From the NCBI GenBank assembly GCA_044337515.1, contig JBIINK010000002.1:1-64000 (forward strand): a stretch of DNA of 64,000 nt, in the 5' to 3' direction. Made by a program: the position numbers and the translations under genes. A model generated the notes under the pieces. It saw nothing but the letters and a program-made list of their open reading frames with translations. It ran no database searches and was not told the origin of the DNA. This document shows positions 9,002-16,702 of this stretch, in pieces; the first letter of the stretch is position 1, and every line of letters begins with the position of its first letter. This DNA comes from CAJBVG01 sp044337515. Lineage in GTDB: Bacteria; Bacteroidota; Bacteroidia; Sphingobacteriales; Sphingobacteriaceae.

Positions 9002-9934
9002 ATGAAGAACAGATTTAGATTACTACTAATACTCTTTGTTTTAGTAGGCTTTAAGACATTTGCACAACAAGATCCCCAATATTCTCATTATATGTTTAAT
9101 GGGTTTGTATTTAACCCAGCGTTAGCAGGAAGTAAGGAGTCGTTAAGTGCCTTAGGTTTATTTCGTACGCAGTACGTAGGTGTTGATGGTGGACCACAAA
9201 CACAAACGATTAGTGCGCATATGCCTATTCCAAATATCAATAGTGGTGTAGGTTTACACATCTTAAACGATAAAATTGGTGCAGGGAACACGAATTTAAC
9301 ATTCATGGCTTCTTACGCTTATAAATATCAATTAGCATCAGGTACATTATCAGGAGGTATAGCAGTTGGTTTTATCCAAAGAACACTGGATGGAACGAAA
9401 TTAGTGAGTGGTGATCCTGGTGACCCCGTTATTCCAACAGGAACTTTAAATGCAGTTAAATTAGACGTTAACCTTGGTGCATTTTACAACACAGAATTAT
9501 ACTACGTAGGTTTATCAGCTACACATTTAAACCGTGCTTACATGGGTTTTGATGGTACTAAAGCTGGTGAATATAGAAACGTTATCCACACAAACTTAGT
9601 GGCAGGCTACAATTGGAACATCTCACCTAGTCTAGATGTTAAGCCATCAGTTTTAATTAAATATTCAAAAGCTCTTTCTTTCGATTTAAACGCAATGGCG
9701 TTTATTAACCAGAAATTTTGGGGAGGATTATCGTATCGTTTAAATGATGCTATTGTCGGGATTGTCGGGTTAAATATTACCCCTCAAATCAAGTTTAGCT
9801 ATGCATACGACTACACTTTATCGAATTTAAATGTTGCTAGTACAGGTTCACATGAGGCAATTTTAGGCTATGATGTGATCTTTAAGAAGAAAATTAAAAC
9901 GGACGTAATTATCAAAACACCTCGATTTTTATAA
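9002..9934 (+). CDS. PorP/SprF-family type IX secretion outer-membrane protein
   Basis: The protein has 310 residues. The signal peptide ends near FKTFAQQDPQ and is followed by the family hallmark QYSHYMFNGFVFNPALAGS. The rest is a beta-barrel with alternating aromatic strands. Family members sit in the outer membrane and are required with the T9SS for export or anchoring of specific cargo such as SprB-type adhesins. It lies directly before gldKLMN, as in other Bacteroidota, but a hairpin and a separate -7 box in the 200-base gap suggest gldK has its own promoter. Many genomes carry several paralogues, so assignment as the core PorP is not certain. Confidence 0.88.
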   Translation: MKNRFRLLLILFVLVGFKTFAQQDPQYSHYMFNGFVFNPALAGSKESLSALGLFRTQYVGVDGGPQTQTISAHMPIPNINSGVGLHILNDKIGAGNTNLTFMASYAYKYQLASGTLSGGIAVGFIQRTLDGTKLVSGDPGDPVIPTGTLNAVKLDVNLGAFYNTELYYVGLSATHLNRAYMGFDGTKAGEYRNVIHTNLVAGYNWNISPSLDVKPSVLIKYSKALSFDLNAMAFINQKFWGGLSYRLNDAIVGIVGLNITPQIKFSYAYDYTLSNLNVASTGSHEAILGYDVIFKKKIKTDVIIKTPRFL

Positions 9935-9943
9935 GCCTTTGAA

Positions 9944-9964
9944 GTGTTTTTATACTAAAAACAC
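9944..9964 (+). terminator. AT-rich hairpin after the porP/sprF-like gene
   Basis: GTGTTTTT at 9944-9951 pairs with AAAAACAC at 9957-9964 around a 5-base loop, 10 bases after the stop codon. It is not followed by a T run, so it may be a weak terminator or an mRNA 3' end. Confidence 0.4.
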
Positions 9965-10006
9965 AATTGGCTCGTTTTTAAAAACCTTATTTATAATAAA
10001 ATTTCT

Positions 10007-10080
10007 GAATAATTTTAAAAAATAGATTTAAAAATTATTCACATTCGTTCTTTATAATTTAGTAGAATATACTATTTTTG
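10007..10080 (+). promoter_or_regulatory. Inverted repeat and -7 box upstream of gldK
   Basis: A perfect 10-base inverted repeat, GAATAATTTT (10007-10016) and AAAATTATTC (10031-10040), lies upstream of TATTTTTG (10073-10080), an exact TAnnTTTG match. The position expected for the -33 element holds TTT rather than TTTG. The -7 box is 55 bases from the gldK ATG. Operator or UP-element function of the repeat is inference. Confidence 0.45.
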
Positions 10081-10135
10081 TGTTTACGGCTTAGTTAATT
10101 AATTATATAACAGCAAAATTTTAGTATCGCTTGCT

Positions 10136-11398
10136 ATGAAAAAAATTGCCTTGTTCTGTTTGGCAGGACTAACTGCTCTTGTAAGTAGTTGTGGTTTAAA
10201 CTCCGGAAATGGAGAGTTGGTTGGATCTAATGATCGACCAAGCTTTAAGCCTTTCATTCCATTTGGAATGGTGTATGTGCCTTCAGGTACTTATCACCTT
10301 GGTCAGACCGACCAGGATATTGCTTATTCACAAACGGCACATAACCGTCAAGTGAGTATCAGTGCGTTCTATATGGATGAAACTGAAATCAGCAATAACG
10401 AATACCGTCAGTTTACAGAATACGTTCGCGACTCTATTGTTAAGAAAACATTAGGTGGTGAGCATATTGTTCAAGATGCTGATGGAAAAGAATTCTTAAA
10501 CTGGAAAACTAAATTGAACTACAATGACCCAGCGGTTATTGAAGCTCTTTCTGAGTTATACTATCCAGAAGAAGACAGAATTTTCGGTCGTAAAGAAATT
10601 GACAACAAAAAATTAGTGTATCACTTAGAGTGGTTCGATTTAAATGCAGCAGCAAATAAATCAAATCGTGATAAGCCACGTACACAATTTATCGTAAAAG
10701 AAGATATTCAAGTGTATCCAGATACATTGTGTTTCATCTCTGATTTCGCTTATGCAATTAATGATCCAATGGTTGAGAAATACTTTTGGCATCCAGCATA
10801 TGATGAGTATCCAGTTGTAGGTGTTACTTGGAAACAAGCTAGAGCATTTACTATTTGGAGATCACGTATGTTAGACGATTTCAAACGTGCAGAAGGTGAA
10901 GCAGTAATGAATCAATATCGTTTACCAACAGAAGCGGAATGGGAATATGCATCTCGTGGTGGTAGAATTGGTGCTGATTACCCTTGGGGTGGCCCTTATG
11001 CTAGAAATAGCAGAGGTTGTTTATTAGCTAACTTTAAACCAGGTCGCGGTAATTATGGCGATGATGGTGGTATGCATACAGTAAAAGTAACATCTTACTT
11101 CCCGAATGATTTCGGTTTATACAACATGTCAGGAAATGCTGCTGAGTGGACTAGCACAGCTTATGATGAGTCTGCAGTGGTATTTATTCATGATATGAAC
11201 CCTAACTATTCTTATGAAGCTAAATCGGATGATCCTGAAGTGTTAAAACGTAAGGTTATTCGTGGTGGTTCATGGAAAGATATTGGTTACTTCATGCAAA
11301 ACGGTACACGCTCATATGAATTCCAAGATACTGCAAAATCATACATCGGTTTCCGTTGCGTGATGTCGTACATGGGTCGTTCAATTTCTGACGAATAG
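10136..11398 (+). CDS. gldK: T9SS ring lipoprotein GldK/PorK
   Basis: The protein has 420 residues and a lipoprotein signal with lipobox LVSSC (C19). The body is a formylglycine-generating-enzyme/sulfatase-modifying-factor-like fold: FGMVYVPSGTYHLGQ near the start, FYMDETEISNNEYRQF, a middle insertion, LPTEAEWEYASRGG, NMSGNAAEWTS and VIRGGSWKD with GFRCV at the end. GldK forms the outer-membrane-anchored periplasmic ring with GldN in the type IX secretion/gliding machine. gldL, gldM and gldN follow in conserved order at 72, 42 and 28 bases. Catalytic FGE activity is not expected in this family. Confidence 0.95.
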   Translation: MKKIALFCLAGLTALVSSCGLNSGNGELVGSNDRPSFKPFIPFGMVYVPSGTYHLGQTDQDIAYSQTAHNRQVSISAFYMDETEISNNEYRQFTEYVRDSIVKKTLGGEHIVQDADGKEFLNWKTKLNYNDPAVIEALSELYYPEEDRIFGRKEIDNKKLVYHLEWFDLNAAANKSNRDKPRTQFIVKEDIQVYPDTLCFISDFAYAINDPMVEKYFWHPAYDEYPVVGVTWKQARAFTIWRSRMLDDFKRAEGEAVMNQYRLPTEAEWEYASRGGRIGADYPWGGPYARNSRGCLLANFKPGRGNYGDDGGMHTVKVTSYFPNDFGLYNMSGNAAEWTSTAYDESAVVFIHDMNPNYSYEAKSDDPEVLKRKVIRGGSWKDIGYFMQNGTRSYEFQDTAKSYIGFRCVMSYMGRSISDE

Positions 11399-11470
11399 TA
11401 TTTTTAAAAACGAAAAACACATTACACTATACATTTAACTATTTAATCAACATTCAAACTATCTATTAAA

Positions 11471-12250
11471 ATGGGCAACTATAAAAAACTAATGGCCAAA
11501 GTTTATGGTATTGGCGCAGCAGTCGTAATCATCGGTGCATTATTTAAAATCTTACACTTAAAATTTGCAAACGAATTATTGATTGTAGGTTTAACAACTG
11601 AAGCGTTAATATTTTTCCTTTCAGCGTTTGAAAAACCACACGAAGAATATGATTGGTCTTTAGTTTATCCTGAATTAGCAGGGATGGATGCTCTAAGTAA
11701 CACAGCTAAATCTGCAAATAATGGTACTGTATCTCAACAATTAGATCAAATGTTAGTAGATGCTAAAATTGGTCCAGAATTAATTGAAAGCTTAGGAGCT
11801 GGATTGCGTACTTTTGGTGAAAAAGTTTCTACAATCTCTAATGTTACTGATGCTGCAACTTCATCAAATGAATTTGCTAATAAATTAAAACAAGCTACTA
11901 AATCAGTTGACGATTTAACTTCAGCTTATTCACAAGCATCATCTTCATTAACGGAGATTGCTGCTTCTACAACTGATTCTAAAATGTACCATGAACAAGT
12001 TCAAGCTTTAGCTAAAAACTTATCTTCATTAAATGCTATGTATGAGTTAGAATTACAAGACTCAAACAACCACATTAAAACATTGAATAAATTTTACGGT
12101 AACGTTTCTGAAACTATGCAAAGCTTTAGCGATTCATTAGTTGACGCACGTGCATTTAAAGACGAAGTAGGTAAATTATCTAAAAACTTAGCTTCATTAA
12201 ATGCTGTTTACGGAAACATGTTATCAGCAATGACTATCAAATCAAACTAA
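11471..12250 (+). CDS. gldL: Inner-membrane T9SS motor protein GldL/PorL
   Basis: The protein has 259 residues. Two transmembrane helices span about residues 10-27 and 33-52 (VYGIGAAVVIIGALFKILH, then a second ending FLSAFEKPHEEYDW). A long cytoplasmic coiled-coil region rich in S, T, A and L follows to the C-terminus. In the established model GldL pentamers surround a GldM dimer and convert proton-motive force to rotation. The acidic residue in helix 2 (E of TTEALIFF) corresponds to the functionally important glutamate known for the family. The gene is in the gldKLMN operon. Confidence 0.94.
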   Translation: MGNYKKLMAKVYGIGAAVVIIGALFKILHLKFANELLIVGLTTEALIFFLSAFEKPHEEYDWSLVYPELAGMDALSNTAKSANNGTVSQQLDQMLVDAKIGPELIESLGAGLRTFGEKVSTISNVTDAATSSNEFANKLKQATKSVDDLTSAYSQASSSLTEIAASTTDSKMYHEQVQALAKNLSSLNAMYELELQDSNNHIKTLNKFYGNVSETMQSFSDSLVDARAFKDEVGKLSKNLASLNAVYGNMLSAMTIKSN

Positions 12251-12292
12251 TTAACGGTTTTATATCTACTAAAGATTAATTAATAAAAGAAG

Positions 12293-13825
12293 ATGGCAGG
12301 TAAAGAAACCCCAAGGCAGAAGATGATCGGGATGATGTACTTAGTGTTAACAGCGATGTTGGCATTAAACGTCTCGGAAGAATTCATGAATGCCTTCAAA
12401 TTAGTGAATGACGGTTTAGAAACAACTGCAAGTAACTTTGCATCGGCAAACAAAATGACATACGATGCTTTCGAGCAGTCGATGAAAAATGATCCGGTAA
12501 AAACTAAACCTTTTCAAGATAAAGCATTATTAGCTCAGAAATATTCTCAAGACCTTGATGTTTATATTAACGAGGTTAAAAAAGAAATTACTGCAGAAGC
12601 TGGAGGTATTGATGAAGAAACTGGTGATATCGCTAAAAGAAGTGATATGGAAATTGGTGTTCAATTGATGATCACTAATAAAAAAGGATCTGAATTAAAA
12701 GCGAAAATTCTTGCAACACGTAATCAATATTTAGACTTAGTTGATAAAGGTGAAAGAAGTAATTTCGACTTCAGTTTAAATGCTGTTGAACCAGGTGCAG
12801 ATAAAGAAGGCATTAAAAAATCTTGGGAGCAAAAAAACTTCGAAGGTGTACCAGTAACAGCAATTGTTACCATCTTGTCTAAAATTCAAAACGATAATAA
12901 GAACGCAGAAGCGGAAGTAACAAAATACTTGTTAAGCAAAATTAATGCATCCGACTTTAAATTTGACCAGTTAGAGGCAACAGTTGTTGCACCTACTAGT
13001 TATGTATTAGTTGGTCAGCCTTACGAAGCTCAAGTATTTATTTCAGCATCTAGTTCTACACAAAATCCTAATATCGTTGTAGGTGGAAGAACTCTTCCAG
13101 TTGAAAATGGTAAAGGAAAGTTTGTAACAACTCCAACCCAAGAAGGATTTATTAAATGGGGTGGTGTAATTAACGTTAAAACTCCAGATGGTTCAGTTAA
13201 ACCTTATAAGTTTGAAGCTGAATACCAAGCAGCAAAACCTACAGCTGTAGTTTCTGCAGATAAAATGAACGTATTTTATGTTGGTGTAGATAACCCAGTT
13301 TCTATATCAGCTCCAGGTGTACCTAAAGAAAAAGTTAGAGCTTCAATTAGTGGAGATGGCGCTAGTATCGTTGGGTCAAATGGTAAATATATTGTTCGTG
13401 TTTCTAAACCAGGAACAAAAGCAATGGTTACTGTTTCTGGCGAAATTTCTAAAGGACAAGTAAGAACATTAGGTGGTATGGAGTATCGTGTTAAGCGTAT
13501 TCCTGATCCGGTTGCTAAAGTTGCGGGTGTATCAAGCGGTATACTATCAGCTTCACAATTAAAAGCTCAACGTGGTGTGTTTGCAGTGTTAGAAGGATTT
13601 GACTTCGATTTGAAATTCAATGTGAAATCATTCTCTGCAATTATCATTAGAGCTCGTCAAGATTTAATCCGTTTACAATCTACCAGTGCTGCGATTACTC
13701 CAGAAATGTTAGGTGCAATGAATGGTTTAGGGCCGAAAGACAAAGTTATATTTGATGATATCGTGGCTTCTGGTCCCGATGGTTCAAATAGAAAGTTGAA
13801 CTCGGTTGTAATATCAATACAATAA
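12293..13825 (+). CDS. gldM: T9SS motor shaft protein GldM/PorM
   Basis: The protein has 510 residues. It opens with the family signature GKETPRQKMIGMMYLVLTAM, a short N-terminus plus a single transmembrane helix. A helical D1 region and three Ig-like/beta domains follow to the C-terminus, including PTSYVLVGQPYEAQVFISA and NVFYVGVDNPVSISAPG. GldM spans the periplasm as a dimer and couples the GldL motor to the GldK-GldN ring. It lies 42 bases after gldL and 28 bases before gldN. Length agrees with family members (about 510-520). Confidence 0.95.
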   Translation: MAGKETPRQKMIGMMYLVLTAMLALNVSEEFMNAFKLVNDGLETTASNFASANKMTYDAFEQSMKNDPVKTKPFQDKALLAQKYSQDLDVYINEVKKEITAEAGGIDEETGDIAKRSDMEIGVQLMITNKKGSELKAKILATRNQYLDLVDKGERSNFDFSLNAVEPGADKEGIKKSWEQKNFEGVPVTAIVTILSKIQNDNKNAEAEVTKYLLSKINASDFKFDQLEATVVAPTSYVLVGQPYEAQVFISASSSTQNPNIVVGGRTLPVENGKGKFVTTPTQEGFIKWGGVINVKTPDGSVKPYKFEAEYQAAKPTAVVSADKMNVFYVGVDNPVSISAPGVPKEKVRASISGDGASIVGSNGKYIVRVSKPGTKAMVTVSGEISKGQVRTLGGMEYRVKRIPDPVAKVAGVSSGILSASQLKAQRGVFAVLEGFDFDLKFNVKSFSAIIIRARQDLIRLQSTSAAITPEMLGAMNGLGPKDKVIFDDIVASGPDGSNRKLNSVVISIQ

Positions 13826-13853
13826 AGAATATTAATCTATAGTTTTTATAGAC

Positions 13854-14690
13854 ATGAAAAATAAATTAATTCTATCACTGATCGCATTGTTGTTCACAGC
13901 AAGCATCAGTTTCGCGCAAACTGAACCACCTTTAGATGGTGTTTATCAGAAACAAAACGTGAAAACAGCTTTCGTAACCCCGTATGCTCCATTGAGAGAA
14001 GCGGATGCGATGTGGGCTAAACGAGTTTGGAGAGTTATTGATCTTAAGGAAAAGCAAAACTTAATCATGACTTACCCAAGAGCGAAGCTTATCGATGTTA
14101 TTATGGATGCAGTTTTAGCCGGTGAATTAACCGCTTATAACTCTAACCCAAGTGGCCCGAAAGATTTCGGTGATGAATTTAAAGTACCTATGACACCTGA
14201 AGAGGTTGCTCAAATTGGTGCTGGTGTTGATACAACAGACGTTGAACAATTAGATGGAACTTTCCAAAAGGTTGTTACCGTTCGTGAATTAAATCGCGAT
14301 GACGTTGTAGCTTACCGTTTAAAAGAAGACTGGATTTTCGATAAACAACGTTCTATTTGGGAGCCTCGTATTATCGGTATCGCTCCTATCTTAATCTACA
14401 GAAACTCTGGAGGTGAAGAAGTAGGAAAGGGTCCAATTTTCTGGGTATACTTCCCAGAAGCTCGTAAAGTATTCGCTAACGCTGAAGTATTCAACCGTCA
14501 GAATGATGCTGCTCGTTTCAGCTATGATGATTTGTTTACTCAACGTATGTTCAGTAGCTATGTTACTAAATGGAACAACGAGAAAGACTTCCGTATTGAA
14601 GATTATGCAACTGGTATGGACGGCTTAATTGAAGCTAATAGAATTAAACAATGGTTGTTCGAATTCGAACATGACCTTTGGGAAAACTAA
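13854..14690 (+). CDS. gldN: T9SS ring protein GldN/PorN
   Basis: The protein has 278 residues with a signal peptide of about 21 residues ending SISFAQ. Characteristic stretches are DAMWAKRVWRVIDLKEKQN, RAKLIDVIMDAVLAGELTAY, and LKEDWIFDKQRSIWEPRIIGIAPI. GldN pairs with GldK lipoprotein in the periplasmic ring beneath the outer membrane. It is the last gene of the operon: a stop-rich heptamer repeat starts 4 bases after its stop codon and runs directly into a strong rho-independent terminator. Confidence 0.95.
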   Translation: MKNKLILSLIALLFTASISFAQTEPPLDGVYQKQNVKTAFVTPYAPLREADAMWAKRVWRVIDLKEKQNLIMTYPRAKLIDVIMDAVLAGELTAYNSNPSGPKDFGDEFKVPMTPEEVAQIGAGVDTTDVEQLDGTFQKVVTVRELNRDDVVAYRLKEDWIFDKQRSIWEPRIIGIAPILIYRNSGGEEVGKGPIFWVYFPEARKVFANAEVFNRQNDAARFSYDDLFTQRMFSSYVTKWNNEKDFRIEDYATGMDGLIEANRIKQWLFEFEHDLWEN

Positions 14691-14694
14691 TTGC

Positions 14695-14725
14695 TAGATA
14701 TTAGTATTGAGATATTAGATATTAG
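14695..14725 (+). repeat. Stop-codon-bearing ~7-base repeat after gldN
   Basis: TAG or TGA triplets recur at 14695, 14702, 14708, 14716 and 14723 (spacing 7, 6, 8, 7) in units such as TAGATAT. Together with the gldN stop they occupy all three reading frames. Confidence 0.75.
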
Positions 14726-14753
14726 AAAGCCGCGATTATTCGCGGCTTTTTTT
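14726..14753 (+). terminator. Rho-independent terminator of gldKLMN
   Basis: AAAGCCGCGA pairs with TCGCGGCTTT around a TTAT loop, ending in a run of seven T (14747-14753). Confidence 0.9.
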
Positions 14754-14797
14754 GTTATAAATATTTCCCATAGGCTTCACTCGTTCGTCATTAGTTT

Positions 14798-14879
14798 GTC
14801 GGAGTGTCCTCACTCCGACAAAAAGCAAACATGATACACTCGGACGAAAGTGATTATGTCGGAGTGAGGACACTCCGAC
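14798..14879. repeat. Pair of REP-like palindromes in inverted orientation
   Basis: GTCGGAGTG-TCCT-CACTCCGAC at 14798-14819 and GTCGGAGTG-AGGA-CACTCCGAC at 14858-14879 are each 9-bp-arm hairpins. They are exact reverse complements of one another, 38 bases apart. Outer flanks TTCGTC (before) and GACGAA (after) extend the symmetry. The pair sits between the convergent ends of gldN and uvrC, its last base 10 bases from the uvrC stop. Confidence 0.85.
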
Positions 14880-14889
14880 GAACGGCATA

Positions 14890-16698
14890 CTACTGCTCTG
14901 AAGAGTCTCCAAAAAACTCCCTTAATGAAATAAGTTGCTTCTTATTTAAAACACTTGATAATTCCTCATCGCTTGCTTCTTTAATCTTCTTTACCGATTT
15001 GAATTTGGTAAGCAATTTTTCTAAGGTTGTTGTGCCTATACCTGGGATTTCTTGAAGTTCAGATTTTAATGTCCCTTTATCGCGTTTACTGCGGTGAAAC
15101 GTAATGCCAAATCGATGTGCTTCATCTCGTAGATGCTGAATTAATTTCAAACTCTCTGACTTCTTATCGATGTATAAGGGCAAAGAATCGCCTGGGTAAT
15201 AAATTTCTTCTAATCGTTTCGCGATTCCAATCACTGTTACTTTTTTGGATATCCCTAGCTTCTTCAAACTAGTCATGGCTGATGATAATTGACCCTTACC
15301 ACCATCTATAATAATAAGATGAGGCAATTCGCCCTCTTCTTCCATCACGCGCTTATAACGTCTATAAACGGCTTCTTCCATTGTAGCGAAATCATTTGGA
15401 CCTTCTACAGTTTTCACGTTAAAATGTCGGTAGTCTTTTTTAGATGGCTTAGCATCTTTAAATACTACAATGGCTGATACTGGATATTTACCTTGAAAGT
15501 TCGAATTATCAAAACACTCGATGTGCTTTGGCAATTGGTTCATCCGTAAATCTTTTTGTAGCTGCAAAAGTAAACGTTCTGTACGAGCATCAGGATTTAG
15601 TTTTTCGTATTGCTCTAGTTTAGATTTTTTGAAGAACATTACATTCTTCATCGATAATTCTAGCAAATTCTTTTTGTCGCCCAACTTAGGCACGATGAAT
15701 TTTATATTTTCTTCAGTATCAACATTAATTTCAAACGGCACAATAATTTCACGTGCCGTACTGCTGAATTTATTTCTAAAATCGGAGATGGCTAAGATTA
15801 ATAATTCCTCATCTGTCTCGTCTAATTTTTTTCTAATCTCAATGGTTTGTGTTTGTGAAATAGTTCCCTTGTTAACTTTCAAGTAGTTTACAAATGCAAT
15901 TTTTTCATCAGAGCTAATCGCGAAAACATCAATGTTATCAATGATTGTACTCACTACAGTTGATTTACTTTGGTAGTTTTCTAAGGTTTCAATTTTCTCT
16001 TTATAAATATTGGCCGATTCGAAATTCATGTTCGCGGCAAATGAATTCATTTCAGATTTCAAATGTTGCAATACAGGCGAAATGTTTCCTCTTAGAATTT
16101 CTTTAATCTCTTTAATGTTTTCATCGTATTCATCTATGGATTGAAAATCTTGGCAGGGTCCTTTACAATTTCCAATTTGATATTCTAAACAAACTTTGAA
16201 TTTTCCTGCATTAATATTTTCCTGAGATAAAGCAAAATTACAAGTACGAATTGGATACAATGTTTTTATGAGCTCTAAAATAGTGTTCATCATTCGGCCA
16301 CTAGCGTATGGGCCTAAATAAGTTGAGCCATCTTTTGTTATAGTACGTGTTGAGAATATTCTAGGAAATCGTTCTTTCTTAATACAAATCGATGGGTATG
16401 TTTTATCGTCTTTTAAAAGTACGTTATAACGAGGTTGATGTTTTTTGATTAAAGAGTTTTCGAGTAACCAAGCATCAATCTCAGTATCAACAATGGTAAA
16501 TTTTATATCACGAATTTTCCTAACTAAGGTTTTCGTTTTTGCATTTACATTATCGTTATTAAAATAGGAAGAAACTCTATTACGTAAATCTTTTGCCTTG
16601 CCTATATAAATGAGCGTACCTTCTTCATCGAAATATTGGTACACCCCAGGTTTATGAGGTATATTTTCTAATGCTTTTCGATGATCGAAATCTTGCAT
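14890..16698 (-). CDS. uvrC: Excinuclease ABC subunit C
   Basis: The protein has 602 residues. An N-terminal GIY-YIG nuclease domain (GVY at 18-20, YIGKAKDLRNRV from 31) makes the 3' incision. The UVR helical hairpin that contacts UvrB lies near residues 200-235 (MNFESANIYKEKIETLE). A C-terminal RNase H-like endonuclease (ECFDNSNFQGKYPVSA, then IIDGGKGQLSSA) makes the 5' incision and is followed by a helix-hairpin-helix (EIPGIGTTTLEKLL). The start lies 4 bases after the stop of the class A PBP gene. It belongs to nucleotide excision repair. Confidence 0.97.
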   Translation of the reverse strand: MQDFDHRKALENIPHKPGVYQYFDEEGTLIYIGKAKDLRNRVSSYFNNDNVNAKTKTLVRKIRDIKFTIVDTEIDAWLLENSLIKKHQPRYNVLLKDDKTYPSICIKKERFPRIFSTRTITKDGSTYLGPYASGRMMNTILELIKTLYPIRTCNFALSQENINAGKFKVCLEYQIGNCKGPCQDFQSIDEYDENIKEIKEILRGNISPVLQHLKSEMNSFAANMNFESANIYKEKIETLENYQSKSTVVSTIIDNIDVFAISSDEKIAFVNYLKVNKGTISQTQTIEIRKKLDETDEELLILAISDFRNKFSSTAREIIVPFEINVDTEENIKFIVPKLGDKKNLLELSMKNVMFFKKSKLEQYEKLNPDARTERLLLQLQKDLRMNQLPKHIECFDNSNFQGKYPVSAIVVFKDAKPSKKDYRHFNVKTVEGPNDFATMEEAVYRRYKRVMEEEGELPHLIIIDGGKGQLSSAMTSLKKLGISKKVTVIGIAKRLEEIYYPGDSLPLYIDKKSESLKLIQHLRDEAHRFGITFHRSKRDKGTLKSELQEIPGIGTTTLEKLLTKFKSVKKIKEASDEELSSVLNKKQLISLREFFGDSSEQ

Positions 16699-16702
16699 AG
16701 TA

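Noticed and set aside
10136..11398. Functional formylglycine-generating enzyme or sulfatase activator
   Set aside because: Lipoprotein signal, middle insertion and gldLMN context identify it as GldK.
14798..14879. Terminator for uvrC
   Set aside because: There are two complementary hairpins without adjacent T runs; the REP-like layout explains them better.
15521..15886. 121-codon plus-strand open frame within uvrC
   Set aside because: It is a shadow of the well-conserved uvrC; the translation is Ser/Phe-rich without motif.
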